A stretch of DNA of 64,000 nt from assembly GCF_041053055.1 (NCBI RefSeq), contig NZ_CP163443.1, positions 4,447,001 to 4,511,000 on the forward strand, read 5' to 3'. Under the pieces are notes generated by a model that was given only the letters and a program-made list of their open reading frames with translations, searched no databases and had not been told where the DNA came from. This document shows positions 26,662 to 35,586 of the stretch, in pieces (the first letter of the stretch is position 1; each line of letters begins with the position of its first letter). The position numbers and the translations under genes were made by a program. This DNA is from Streptomyces sp. R41 (lineage in GTDB: Bacteria > Actinomycetota > Actinomycetes > Streptomycetales > Streptomycetaceae).

Positions 26662-27162
26662 ATGACGTACGAGGCCCTGCCGCACCGCACGCTCGACAAG
26701 CGCGAACTCCAGGCGCTTGTCGACGATCTCGCCGTCCGCCCCGACCTCTGGCGCGAACAGGTCGCCTTCTCCGACGAGGAGCGGCACTACGCGTCCCTGT
26801 ACCGCGACGAGTACGTCGACGTCTGGCTGCTGTGCTGGACCCGGCAGAACGACACCGGCTGGCACGACCACGACATCTCCTCCGGCGCGGTCGCCGTCGT
26901 CCAGGGCGCGCTGAACGAGTCCAACCCGCGCATAGGCGGCAGCCATGTGTCCGTCACCGTCGGCGCGGGCGAGTCGTTCCACTTCGGCCCCGAGCACATC
27001 CACCGCCTCACCGGCGCCACCGACGACGCGGTCTCGATCCACGCGTACTCGCCGCCGCTGTGGCGCCTCGGCCAGTACGACATCACCGACGACGGTCTGA
27101 TGCGCCGGATCTCCGTCTCGTACGCCGACGAACTGCGTCCGCTGGACACTCCGGCCGCCTGA
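26662..27162 (+). CDS. Cysteine-dioxygenase-like cupin
   Basis: 166 residues. Iron site HDHD (WHDHDISSG) with the third His in EHIHRLTGA, the 2-His-plus-His arrangement of thiol dioxygenases; AYSPPLWRLGQYD resembles the C-terminal part of bacterial cysteine dioxygenase. The protein should oxidise a thiol with O2, cysteine or a related mercapto compound. GAGAGGAG precedes the ATG. Co-transcribed with the amidohydrolase, suggesting they act on one sulfur-containing substrate. Confidence 0.8.
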   Translation: MTYEALPHRTLDKRELQALVDDLAVRPDLWREQVAFSDEERHYASLYRDEYVDVWLLCWTRQNDTGWHDHDISSGAVAVVQGALNESNPRIGGSHVSVTVGAGESFHFGPEHIHRLTGATDDAVSIHAYSPPLWRLGQYDITDDGLMRRISVSYADELRPLDTPAA

Positions 27163-27273
27163 AATGCCCACTACGCCCCACTCGGCAACCATGATTTAAC
27201 TCCGAACCATTGACCTTCCATTCACTCTCACCGAACCTGCATGGAGTCATACAGAGCGGTGAGAGGACGGGCC

Positions 27274-28692
27274 ATGGCGGAACTGGTGGAGCAGCGCTCG
27301 ATCGATGTCGTGCCGGACGGCGAACGGCACGGCACCGCCTTTTCCCAGTTCACGTTGTGGCTCGGAGCCAACCTCCAGATCACCGCCGTGGTCACCGGCG
27401 CGCTCGCGGTCGTCTTCGGCGGTGACGTGGTCTGGTCGATCGTCGGGCTGCTGATCGGCAATCTGCTCGGCGGTGCGGTCATGGCGCTGCACTCGGCACA
27501 GGGCCCCAAGCTCGGACTGCCCCAAATGATCCAGTCCCGCGCGCAGTTCGGGGTGCGCGGAGCCGTTGTCCCGCTGCTCCTCGTGATCGTGATGTACGTC
27601 GGCTTCTTCGCCAGCGGCAGCGTGCTGGCCGGTCAGGCGGTCGGCGAGCTGACACACACCGGCGACACGACCGGAATCGTGGTCTTCGCCGCCGTCACGG
27701 CGGTGACGGCCGCGGTCGGCTACCGGGTCATCCACGCCCTCGGCCGGGTGGCGAGCGTGATCTGCGCGCTCGCCTTCGTGTATCTCGGGATACGGCTGCT
27801 GGACCGGGCCGACGTCGGCGCGCTGCTCGGCGACGCCCACTTCTCGCTGCCCATGTTCCTGCTGGCCATGTCGCTGTCCGCGTCCTGGCAGCTGGCCTTC
27901 GGGCCGTACGTCGCCGACTACTCGCGCTATCTGCCGCGTACGACGTCGGGGCGGGCCACCTTCTGGTGGACCCTGTCGGGCTCGGCCGTCGGCTCGCAGT
28001 GGTCGATGACCTTCGGGGTGCTCGTCGCGGCCACCGCGGGCGAGAAGTTCCTTGCGAGCCAGGTCGGTTACGTCGTCGCCCTCGGCGGTACCGGCCTCGT
28101 CGCGTCCTTCTTCTACTTCGTGATCGCGCTCGGCAAGCTGACCATCAACGTGCTCAACACGTACGGCGGCTTCATGTCGATGGTCACCGGTATCAGCGGC
28201 TTCCGGGGGCAGCGGGTGCTCTCGCGGCGCGGCCGGGCGGCGTACATCGGTCTGATCATGGTGGCCGGCACGGCGGTCGCCCTGCTCGGCAAGGACAGCT
28301 TCCTGTCCTCGTTCAAGGACTTCCTCCTCTTCCTGCTGACCTTCTTCACGCCGTGGTCGGCGATCAACCTGGTCGACTACTACCTGATCTCGAAGGAGCG
28401 GTACGACATCCCGGCCCTCTTCGACCCCAACGGCCGCTACGGAGCGTGGCGCTGGGACGCGCTCGGGGTGTACGCGGCGGGGCTGCTCGCCCAGCTTCCC
28501 TTCCTCGCGACGAGCTTCTACACGGGCCCGTTGGTGGAGCCGCTGGGCGGTGCGGACGTGTCGTGGATCGTGGGTCTGGCCGTACCGGCGCTGCTGTATT
28601 GGCTGGTCGCACGGCGCAACACGGCGCACATCCCGGAGCGGACGGCGTATCCGCCGGTTCCCGATCAAGAGCCGGTATCGCCGCGGCGATGA
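27274..28692 (+). CDS. NCS1-type purine/cytosine permease
   Basis: 472 residues from ATG 27274 (GAGAGGA upstream). About twelve hydrophobic segments; motifs SQFTLWLGANLQI, NLLGGAVMALHSAQGPKLGLPQM (classic NCS1 start), FGPYVADYSRYLP and TPWSAINLVDYYLI. NCS1 carriers move nucleobases, allantoin, hydantoins or thiamine-type rings with H+ or Na+. It lies 111 bp after the thiol dioxygenase gene on the same strand and may import the substrate of that operon or be separately transcribed. Confidence 0.88.
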   Translation: MAELVEQRSIDVVPDGERHGTAFSQFTLWLGANLQITAVVTGALAVVFGGDVVWSIVGLLIGNLLGGAVMALHSAQGPKLGLPQMIQSRAQFGVRGAVVPLLLVIVMYVGFFASGSVLAGQAVGELTHTGDTTGIVVFAAVTAVTAAVGYRVIHALGRVASVICALAFVYLGIRLLDRADVGALLGDAHFSLPMFLLAMSLSASWQLAFGPYVADYSRYLPRTTSGRATFWWTLSGSAVGSQWSMTFGVLVAATAGEKFLASQVGYVVALGGTGLVASFFYFVIALGKLTINVLNTYGGFMSMVTGISGFRGQRVLSRRGRAAYIGLIMVAGTAVALLGKDSFLSSFKDFLLFLLTFFTPWSAINLVDYYLISKERYDIPALFDPNGRYGAWRWDALGVYAAGLLAQLPFLATSFYTGPLVEPLGGADVSWIVGLAVPALLYWLVARRNTAHIPERTAYPPVPDQEPVSPRR

Positions 28693-28795
28693 TCTGACGA
28701 CGAATCAACCAAGTGTCGTTAAACGGCCACTCAGGGTGAATGTTCCTGTGCGTACGGTGAATGAGCGCTACACGAACAACTCCTGAGGGAGCGTC

Positions 28796-29464
28796 ATGCC
28801 CTCGAACCGCAGGGCCTTTCTGGCGGCGACCACCGCCGCGCTCACCGCGACGCCGGCCGCTTCGGCCGCCGCCGCGCCGCATCCACACCCACATCCGACG
28901 ACCGCCCGTGGGGCCCTCGCCGAACTCCTCGCGGGCAACCGGAGGTACGCCGCCGGACGTTCGCGTCATCCGCACGAGGGGAGTGCTCGGCGGCATGTCC
29001 TCGCCGCCGAGCAGCACCCGTTCGCGGTTGTCGTCGGGTGCGTCGACTCCCGTGTGCCGCCCGAGCTGGTCTTCGACCAGGGGCTCGGGGATCTGCTCTG
29101 CATAAGGACCGCCGGCCAGGTGCTGGACGAGGCGGTGCTCGGGTCCGTCCAGTACGGGGTCGAGGTTCTGCACATTCCGTTGGTGCTCGTGCTGGGGCAC
29201 GAGCGGTGCGGGGCCGTTGCGGCGACGCTCGCGCATCTCCGCGACGGGACGCCCGTGCCGGGGCATCTCCGGTTGTTGGTGGACGAGATCATGCCTGCGG
29301 CCCGGCGGACCTGGGGTCGGCCCGGGGACTGGGCCGATCTCACCGTGCGGGCGCATGCGGCGTGGGTGCGGGACGCCATCCGGGCGGACCCGGCGTTCGC
29401 CTCTGCCGAGGTGGCTGCCGCGCGGTTCGATCTCGACAGCGGGCGGGTTGCCGTGCTGCCGTGA
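28796..29464 (+). CDS. Beta-carbonic anhydrase with Tat-type signal
   Basis: 222 residues. N-terminus NRRAFLAATTAALTATPAASA is a twin-arginine signal, so the enzyme is exported. Zinc ligands: VVGCVDSRVPPE (Cys, Asp-Arg) and LGHERCGAV (His-x2-Cys), typical of beta-class enzymes. It interconverts CO2 and bicarbonate outside the membrane. The SulP transporter 669 bp downstream suggests a bicarbonate-handling pair, as in known SulP/CA fusions. The last codons, GTGCTGCCGTGA, are the first unit of a tandem repeat that continues past the stop. Confidence 0.9.
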   Translation: MPSNRRAFLAATTAALTATPAASAAAAPHPHPHPTTARGALAELLAGNRRYAAGRSRHPHEGSARRHVLAAEQHPFAVVVGCVDSRVPPELVFDQGLGDLLCIRTAGQVLDEAVLGSVQYGVEVLHIPLVLVLGHERCGAVAATLAHLRDGTPVPGHLRLLVDEIMPAARRTWGRPGDWADLTVRAHAAWVRDAIRADPAFASAEVAAARFDLDSGRVAVLP

Positions 29465-29575
29465 ACCGTCGCCGGCCTGAGCCGTTGCTGCCGGGTGCCC
29501 TTGCTGTCCTGAGCCCTTGCTGTCCTGAGCCCTTGCTGCCCAGGGGCCTTTGCTGCCCTGAGCCCTTGCTGCAAC
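29450..29575 (+). repeat. Stop-codon-anchored 16-17-bp tandem repeat after the carbonic anhydrase gene
   Basis: The unit CCCTTGCTGTCCTGAG (16 bp) is present in about six to seven copies; the first, diverged copy is the end of the CDS itself (CCGTGCTGCCGTGA). Most copies keep a TGA at the position of the gene's stop codon. Confidence 0.8.
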
Positions 29576-29633
29576 CGTGCCCGGCGCTGTCGGCTGTGCC
29601 CACCCGTTCCGCCCTGCGGAACGACTGCCCACA

Positions 29634-30136
29634 GCGGGAGCGGGGGGTAGCGGTAGCCGTCGCGGTCTCCGCGTCCGCGCCCACAGCGGTGGCGGTATCT
29701 ACGGCGGCTGTCGCGTCCGCCACAGCGGGAGCGGGGGGGTAGCGGTAGCAGTTGCGGCCTCCGTGTCCGCGCCCACAGCGGTGGCGGTATCCGTGGCGGC
29801 TGTCGCGTCCGCGCCACAGCGGTAGCCGTCGCGGACGCACCGCCCGCGCCGATAACCGCAGCCGTCGCAGAAGCCTCCCCTACAAGCGAAACCCCCGCCC
29901 CCGCTCTCGCCCTCGCCCTCGCCCTCGCGGAAGCCACGCCCACAACCGAAGCCGTCGCAGAAGCCCCACCCACTCCCGAAACCACCGCCCTCGCAGAAGC
30001 CCCGCCCACAACCGAAGCCCCCGCCATCGCGGAAGCCGCGCCCTCGGCGGTGGCCGTTGTGGCTGCCGTCACCGGTGCCACGCGGTGCGCCCCCTCACCC
30101 GCCAACTCCCACGCGAAGAAGCCACACCCCCCATGA
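29634..30136 (+). pseudogene. Frameshifted Ala/Val/Pro/Glu-rich open frame with ~90-bp duplication
   Basis: Two near-identical ~90-bp copies (about 29634-29724 and 29725-29823) encode Ala-Val-rich peptide such as SAPTAVAVSTAAVASA, each in a different frame; a third frame then continues AVADAPPAPITAAVAEASPT to a repetitive AEAPPTTEA stretch and stops at TGA 30134-30136, which overlaps the SulP ATG. Repairing two single-base shifts gives one continuous low-complexity reading frame of ~165 codons. It may be a decayed or length-variable gene formerly coupled to the transporter. There is no identifiable start or function. Confidence 0.4.
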
Positions 30137-31746
30137 AGCGATCCCCCGCCCTTACCCGGGCCCTGTCCGTTCTCCCCGCCCCCGCCGACTTCCTTTCCAT
30201 GACTCGTGCCCCACGGCGCGACCTCCTCTGTGGGCTCACGGTCGCCGTGGTTGCCCTACCGCTCGCGCTCGGGTTCGGGGTGACCTCCGGGCTCGGGGCC
30301 GCGTCCGGACTGGTCACCGCGATCGTCGCGGGGGCGCTGGCCGCGCTGTTCGGTGGGTCGGCGAGACAAGTCAGTGGGCCCACGGGGGCGATGACCGTCG
30401 TGCTCGTGCCGATCGTCCACGAGTACGGCGCCGACGGGGTGCTGACCGTCGGGCTGATCGCCGGAGTGATGCTGCTGGCGCTCGCGTTCGCGCGGGCGGG
30501 GGCCGCGATGGCGTACGTGCCGGCGCCCGTGATCGCCGGATTCACCGTCGGCATCGCCTGTGTGATCGCGTTGCAGCAGGTGCCGTCGGCGCTGGGCGTA
30601 CCCGTACCGGGCGGCGACCAGGTCGCCGCGGTGGCGGCGCGGGCGGCGGAGGAGTTCGGGCGGGGCCCGCAGTGGGCGGCGCTCGCGCTGTCGCTGGGGG
30701 CGGCGGCGGTGATGCTGGCGGGGGCCCGCTGGCGGCCCGGCGTGCCCTTCTCCCTCGTCGCCGTGGCCGCCGCGACCCTCGTCGCGGAGGGGCTCGGATT
30801 GCACGTGGCCCGGATCGGCAGCCTGCCCGCCTCCCTCCCGGCTCCCTCCCTCGCCTTCTTCGACGTCTCCCGCGTGCCGTCCCTCCTCGCGCCCGCCGCC
30901 GCGGTCGCCGCCCTCGCCGCGCTGGAGTCCCTCCTGTCCGCCTCCGTGGCGGACGGCATGCGCCCCGGTGAGCGCCACGACCCCGGCAAGGAACTCTTCG
31001 GCCAAGGCATCGCCAACCTCGCGGCCCCGCTGTTCGGCGGCGTACCGGCGACGGGAGCCATCGCGCGTACGGCGGTGAACGTCCGTACCGGCGCGGCCTC
31101 CCGCCTCGCGGCGCTCACGCACGCGGTGATCCTCGCCGGGATCGTCGCGGCGGCGGCCCCGCTGGTGGCACGGATCCCGCTGGCCTCGCTGGCGGGAGTG
31201 CTGCTCGCCACCGCCGTACGGATGGTGGAGACGGACGCCGTACGGGCGATGGCGCGCGCCACCCGCGGGGACGCCCTCGTGCTGGCGCTCACCGCGTTCG
31301 CGACGCTCGCCCTCGACCTGGTGCGGGCGGTGCTGCTGGGCCTCGCGGTGTCCGTGCTGCTCGCCCTGCGCGCGGCGGTCCGGGGCACCCGGCTCACCCC
31401 CGCCGCGGGCGACGAGGGGCCGGGGTGCGCGGAGGTCACGTATCGCTTCGACGGGCCGCTGCTCTTCGCCGCGGCCCACCGTTTCCGGCGCAGCCTCGCG
31501 GATGTGCACGGGGTGTCGGCGGTCGACCTGCGGATGTCGGGGCTGACGGCGGTCGACGCGACGGGCGCGCTGGCGCTGAAGGACGCGGTGGGGGATCTGC
31601 GGGGCCGGGGCATCGAGGTCCGCATCACCGGAGTCGAACGGGGTCACCGCAAGGTCCTGGAGTCCCTCGGCGTGCTGCCCTCGGGGGCGCAGCCCAGTTC
31701 CAACAGGGGGGCTATCCCCAGTGCCTCGGGGGCCTCGGCTCCCTAA
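30133..31746 (+). CDS. SulP-family anion transporter with STAS domain
   Basis: 537 residues from ATG 30133. About ten to twelve membrane helices with the SulP signature region GLTVAVVALPLALGFGVTSG, RQVSGPTGAMTVVL and ELFGQGIANLAAPLFGGVPATGAIARTAVNVRTGA. C-terminal STAS domain (~440-520) with MSGLTAVDATGALAL. SulP proteins carry bicarbonate, sulfate or other anions; the exported carbonic anhydrase upstream favours bicarbonate, by inference. The final ~20 residues are Ser/Gly/Pro-rich and variable. Confidence 0.9.
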   Translation: MKRSPALTRALSVLPAPADFLSMTRAPRRDLLCGLTVAVVALPLALGFGVTSGLGAASGLVTAIVAGALAALFGGSARQVSGPTGAMTVVLVPIVHEYGADGVLTVGLIAGVMLLALAFARAGAAMAYVPAPVIAGFTVGIACVIALQQVPSALGVPVPGGDQVAAVAARAAEEFGRGPQWAALALSLGAAAVMLAGARWRPGVPFSLVAVAAATLVAEGLGLHVARIGSLPASLPAPSLAFFDVSRVPSLLAPAAAVAALAALESLLSASVADGMRPGERHDPGKELFGQGIANLAAPLFGGVPATGAIARTAVNVRTGAASRLAALTHAVILAGIVAAAAPLVARIPLASLAGVLLATAVRMVETDAVRAMARATRGDALVLALTAFATLALDLVRAVLLGLAVSVLLALRAAVRGTRLTPAAGDEGPGCAEVTYRFDGPLLFAAAHRFRRSLADVHGVSAVDLRMSGLTAVDATGALALKDAVGDLRGRGIEVRITGVERGHRKVLESLGVLPSGAQPSSNRGAIPSASGASAP

Positions 31747-31756
31747 CGTAAGCACC

Positions 31757-32194
31757 ATGACCGGTATGGATGCCCGCGGCGACGCCGAACTGAAGAAGGA
31801 ACTCGACGCCACTCTGCACGCGCGCAGGGAACTGGGTGACGAGTACGAGTCCGCGCTGGTCGACTCGTTCCTGGAGAAGGTCGAGCAGCGCCTCGACGGC
31901 GCGGTCGACCGCCGGGTGCGGCGCCAGCTCGCCGAACAGCAGATGGTGGTGGCCCGGGGCTCGCGGTCACCCCAGTCCTCCGACTCCTTCGGCGAGCGTT
32001 TCGGCTTCGGGATCGTCTCGCTCGTCCTCGCGGTCCCCTTGTCCGCGATCGGCGGCGGTGTCGCGAACCTGCCGGGCCTGCTGGTCGCCTGGGGCGGCAT
32101 CGTCGGGGTCAACGTGGTCCAGGCCGCGCGCCTGTCCCCGAACTTCTTCGGCCGCCGCAAGGACAAGTCACAGGCCTCGGACTGGGACGAGTAA
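31757..32194 (+). CDS. Small membrane protein, unknown function
   Basis: 145 residues. The N-terminal half is charged and helical (AELKKELDATLHARRELGDEYESALVDSFLEKVEQRLDG, likely cytoplasmic coiled coil); two hydrophobic segments follow (GFGIVSLVLAVPLSAIGGGV and GLLVAWGGIVGVNVVQAA). The layout recalls small streptomycete integral membrane proteins with a DUF1707-like cytoplasmic head, but I do not recognise the family firmly. ATG 31757 begins 10 bp after the SulP stop; ATG 31766 is an alternative start. Confidence 0.75.
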   Translation: MTGMDARGDAELKKELDATLHARRELGDEYESALVDSFLEKVEQRLDGAVDRRVRRQLAEQQMVVARGSRSPQSSDSFGERFGFGIVSLVLAVPLSAIGGGVANLPGLLVAWGGIVGVNVVQAARLSPNFFGRRKDKSQASDWDE

Positions 32195-32295
32195 CCCCCC
32201 GGTTGTCGAAGCGACGAACGCCGAAACCACTCATTGAGGAACCACGACGGCGAGAACCAGGTCCGCGAGAGCGGCGCCGGATTAGGCGCAAAAAG

Positions 32296-32327
32296 GGGCC
32301 CCGGCACCTTGACAGGTGCCGGGGCCC
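32296..32327. terminator. Bidirectional terminator, 13-bp perfect stem
   Basis: GGGCCCCGGCACC (32296-32308) and its inverted complement (32315-32327) surround TTGACA. A run of five A bases precedes it, giving a U-tract on the minus strand. It sits between convergent genes (membrane protein and cystathionine beta-synthase). Confidence 0.85.
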
Positions 32328-32341
32328 TCTTCACGTGTTGC

Positions 32342-32394
32342 GCGGGGACCGCCGCACCCCCGTTACCGGGGGGCGGGACGACGGCGGTCCCCGC
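32342..32394. terminator. Second long hairpin in the convergent gap
   Basis: Arms 32342-32354 and 32382-32394 are perfect 13-bp complements; the loop holds a smaller CCCCCG/CGGGGG stem. A third weaker hairpin lies at about 32491-32526. The rest of the 482-bp gap (to 32676) shows no gene. Confidence 0.6.
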
Positions 32395-32676
32395 GAGGGA
32401 CGCGGGCCGGGTCAGGGCCGGGCTTGCGCGTCCTTGGCGTCCATGGAGGTCCGGGAGCCGCTCCGGAGGTCCTTGGCGCCGTTTTCGGTGTCGGCCGGGG
32501 CGGGGAGCCGCTCCCGCCCTGCCGACACCCACTAATGTGCCGGACCCGTGTTAAGCGTGTGCTGCGCGGACGTGACGCGCTCGTACCACTTCCGCGAAGT
32601 TCCCCGCCGAAAGAGCCGGAAGATCCCTGTCCATGGCGGTACTTCAGGAGATTTCTTGCTGTCTCCCGGCGTATCC

Positions 32677-34071
32677 CTACTGCTTGGCGCCGCCCTTGGC
32701 GAGGAAGGAGAGCAGGTCCTGGCGGCTGACGACGCCGGTGGGCTTGCCCTCGACGAGGACGATCGCGGCGTCGGCGCTGCCGAGCACGGACATCAGGTCG
32801 CCGACCGGCTCGCCGGAGCCGACCTGCGGCAGCGGCGCCGACATGTGCTTCTCCAGCGGGTCCTCCAGGGAGGCCCTCTTGGTGAACAGCGCGTCGAGCA
32901 GCTCGCGTTCCACGACGGACCCGACGACCTCGGCGGCCATCACGTCCGGGTGCCCGGCGCCCGGCTTGACGATCGGCATCTGCGAGACGCCGTACTCGCG
33001 CAGCACCTCGATGGCCTGGCCGACGGTCTCGTCCGGGTGCATGTGGACGAGGGAGGGGATGGCGCCGGGCGCCTTGTCGTTCAGTACGTCGGCGACGCGC
33101 GCGCTCGGGCCGGAGTCCTCCAGGAACCCGTAGTCGGCCATCCACTCGTCGTTGAAGATCTTGCTGAGGTAGCCGCGCCCGCTGTCGGGAAGGAGGACGA
33201 CCACGACATCGTCCGGGCCCAGCCGCTCGGCGACCCGCAGCGCCGCCACGACGGCCATGCCGCAGGAGCCGCCCACGAGCAGCCCCTCTTCCTTCGCGAG
33301 CCGCCGCGTCATCTGGAAGGAGTCCTTGTCGGACACGGCGACGATCTCGTCGGCGACGGTCCGGTCGTACGCGGTCGGCCAGAAGTCCTCGCCGACGCCC
33401 TCGACGAGATATGGCCGTCCGGAGCCGCCGGAGTACACCGACCCCTCCGGGTCGGCGCCGATCACCTGGACCTTGCCGTCACTGGCGTCCTTCAGGTACC
33501 GCCCCGTGCCGGAGATGGTCCCGCCCGTCCCCACACCCGCCACGAAGTGGGTGATCTTCCCCTCCGTCTGCTCCCACAGCTCGGGGCCGGTGGAGTGATA
33601 GTGCGAGAGGGGGTTGTTGGGGTTGGAGTACTGGTCCGGCTTCCAGGCGCCGGGCGTCTCGCGCACCAGCCGGTCGGAGACGTTGTAGTACGAGTCCGGG
33701 TGCTCGGGATCGACGGCGGTGGGGCAGACGACGACCTCGGCGCCGTACGCGCGCAGCACATTGATCTTGTCGGTGCTCACCTTGTCGGGGCACACGAAGA
33801 TGCACTTGTACCCCTTCTGCTGAGCGACGATCGCGAGGCCGACGCCCGTGTTTCCACTGGTGGGCTCGACAATCGTGCCCCCCGGCTTGAGGGCGCCGCT
33901 CTCCTCCGCGGCCTCGATCATGCGCAGGGCGATGCGGTCCTTCACGGAGCCGCCGGGGTTGAAGTACTCAACCTTCGCCAGGACGGTCGCCTGGATGCCC
34001 GCGGTCACGTTGTTGAGCCTCACCAGCGGGGTGTTGCCGACGAGACTGATCATCGAGTCGTGGAATTGCAC
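32677..34071 (-). CDS. Cystathionine beta-synthase with CBS domain pair
   Basis: 464 residues. PLP-dependent fold type II: GNTPLVRLNN, PLP lysine in NPGGSVKDRIA (residue ~42), TSGNTGVG, GVGTGGTISGTGRYLK and the cofactor Ser in GGSCGMAV. Residues ~335-460 contain two CBS motifs (MHPDETVGQAIEVLREYGVSQMPIV and the final ADAAIVLVEGKPTGVVSRQDLL). It joins serine and homocysteine to cystathionine, the first step of reverse transsulfuration. The CBS pair may bind a nucleotide effector. Convergent with the preceding gene across terminators. Confidence 0.93.
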   Translation of the reverse strand: MQFHDSMISLVGNTPLVRLNNVTAGIQATVLAKVEYFNPGGSVKDRIALRMIEAAEESGALKPGGTIVEPTSGNTGVGLAIVAQQKGYKCIFVCPDKVSTDKINVLRAYGAEVVVCPTAVDPEHPDSYYNVSDRLVRETPGAWKPDQYSNPNNPLSHYHSTGPELWEQTEGKITHFVAGVGTGGTISGTGRYLKDASDGKVQVIGADPEGSVYSGGSGRPYLVEGVGEDFWPTAYDRTVADEIVAVSDKDSFQMTRRLAKEEGLLVGGSCGMAVVAALRVAERLGPDDVVVVLLPDSGRGYLSKIFNDEWMADYGFLEDSGPSARVADVLNDKAPGAIPSLVHMHPDETVGQAIEVLREYGVSQMPIVKPGAGHPDVMAAEVVGSVVERELLDALFTKRASLEDPLEKHMSAPLPQVGSGEPVGDLMSVLGSADAAIVLVEGKPTGVVSRQDLLSFLAKGGAKQ

Positions 34072-34214
34072 CGTTGTCTCCGGAGCTGCGTTTTAACAGG
34101 AATGGTCCCGTCAGCCTAAGGCCCTGGGGGACCGTTCACGCGCCGTTGAGATTGGCTGACCTGGTCCACGGGGCAAGCAGTGGTTGTACGGCTACGAGGA
34201 GGTGGCGGCGACGG

Positions 34215-35234
34215 ATGTCGAGCTTGTCGAGAGCGAGGGTGGCCCGGCGCATCGCGGCGGGCGCGGCGTACGGCGGCGGCGGAATCGGCCTGGTCGGGGC
34301 GGCCGCCGTCGGACTGCTACTGGCCGAGGTGCAGCTGGCGAAACGCCACGTCGGCAACGGACACAGTCACGCACCCCGGGCGGACGGCCTGTACGGCTAC
34401 GCGTACACCGGTCCTGACGATCCGCCCCTCCGCCTGACGATGCTCGGCGACTCCACGGCCGCGGGCCAGGGCGTGCACCGGGCCCGCCAGACACCGGGCG
34501 CGCTGCTGGCCTCCGGGCTCGCGGCGGTGGCCGAACAGCCGGTGGAGCTGTGCAACGTGGCGCTGCCCGGGGCGCAGTCGGACGACCTGGACCGCCAGGT
34601 GGCGCTCGCCCTCGCGGACACCTCGCGGGTGCCCGACATCTGCGTGATCATGATCGGCGCGAACGATGTGACGCACCGGATGCCGCCGACGCGTTCGGTG
34701 CGTCATCTGTCCTCGGCGGTACGGCGGCTGCGCACGGCCGGTGCGGAGGTGGTGGTCGGCACCTGTCCCGACCTGGGGACGGTCGAGCAGGTCCAGCAGC
34801 CGTTGCGGTGGCTGGCGCGGCGGGCGTCCCGCCAGCTCGCGGCCGCGCAGACGATCGGCACGATCGAGCAGGGGGGCCGTACGGTGTCGCTGGGCGACCT
34901 GCTGGGCCCCGAGTTCGAGGCGAATCCGCGGGAGCTGTTCGGGCCCGACAACTACCACCCCTCCGCGGAGGGGTACGCCACGGCGGCGATGGCGGTGCTC
35001 CCGACGGTCTGTGCGGCGCTGGGCCTCTGGCCGGCGGAGGAGGAGCGCCCGGACGTCTCGCGTCGCGAGGGCTTCCTGCCCGTGGCCCGCGCGGCCGCCG
35101 AGGCAGCCTCGGAGCCCGGCACAGAGGTCACCGCCGCCATGCCCACGGGCCCGCGCGGCCCCTGGGCTCTCCTGAAGCGCCGCCGGCGCCGCCGCCTCCC
35201 CGCCACGGACCCGGCTCCGGCCCCGTCCACCTGA
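34215..35234 (+). CDS. SGNH/GDSL-type hydrolase, membrane-anchored
   Basis: 339 residues from ATG 34215, 11 bases after GAGGAGG. An N-terminal hydrophobic anchor (GGIGLVGAAAVGLLLAEVQLA) precedes the hydrolase: block I LGDSTAAGQG (nucleophile Ser), block III IGANDVTHR, and the catalytic Asp-His in DNYHPSAEGYATAA. A basic, Pro-rich tail of ~80 residues ends RRRRRRLP. Such enzymes hydrolyse esters of lipids or cell-envelope sugars. Divergent from cystathionine beta-synthase with 143 bp between. Confidence 0.88.
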   Translation: MSSLSRARVARRIAAGAAYGGGGIGLVGAAAVGLLLAEVQLAKRHVGNGHSHAPRADGLYGYAYTGPDDPPLRLTMLGDSTAAGQGVHRARQTPGALLASGLAAVAEQPVELCNVALPGAQSDDLDRQVALALADTSRVPDICVIMIGANDVTHRMPPTRSVRHLSSAVRRLRTAGAEVVVGTCPDLGTVEQVQQPLRWLARRASRQLAAAQTIGTIEQGGRTVSLGDLLGPEFEANPRELFGPDNYHPSAEGYATAAMAVLPTVCAALGLWPAEEERPDVSRREGFLPVARAAAEAASEPGTEVTAAMPTGPRGPWALLKRRRRRRLPATDPAPAPST

Positions 35235-35270
35235 CCGCTGGGGGGTTTCTTCGCCCCAGCCCAAACGCCA

Positions 35271-35331
35271 GACGGGCTGAAACTGGCCGGCGCTGGAGAT
35301 TTTCAGCCCGTCCGGCGTTCGAGGACGAGGC
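35271..35331. repeat. Inverted copy pair of the dispersed TTTCAGCCCGTC element
   Basis: GACGGGCTGAAA (35271-35282) and TTTCAGCCCGTC (35301-35312) form a perfect 12-bp stem; the second continues into CGGCGTTCGAGGACGAGG. The same core is at about 23855. It could also terminate the SGNH hydrolase transcript. The following stretch 35341-35460 consists of GGGGGC/GCCCCC hairpin repeats with no gene. Confidence 0.65.
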
Positions 35332-35586
35332 CGTCAAGGCCGATGGGGGTCCAGGGGGCGCAGCCCCTTGGCGGGGGTTTGGGGGCGGAGCCCCCAAGGA
35401 ACGGGACGGGTAGGGGCGGAGGGGGCGAAAAACACACCCCGCGCCCCCGGCGCCCCCGCCAGAGAAAAGCAAGCGCTTAGAAAAGTGCGGCCGGAGTCAC
35501 ACACCGACACCCGTGACCTCGACCATACGTACGGGTAACTTCCCAAACAGTCCTGCCAGTCACCCCCGTACGCCAATGGAGCCGTG

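Noticed and set aside
35341..35460. GGGGGC-rich stretch as a mobile element
   Set aside because: It has no transposase and no clear ends; it is a common dispersed GC-rich intergenic repeat.
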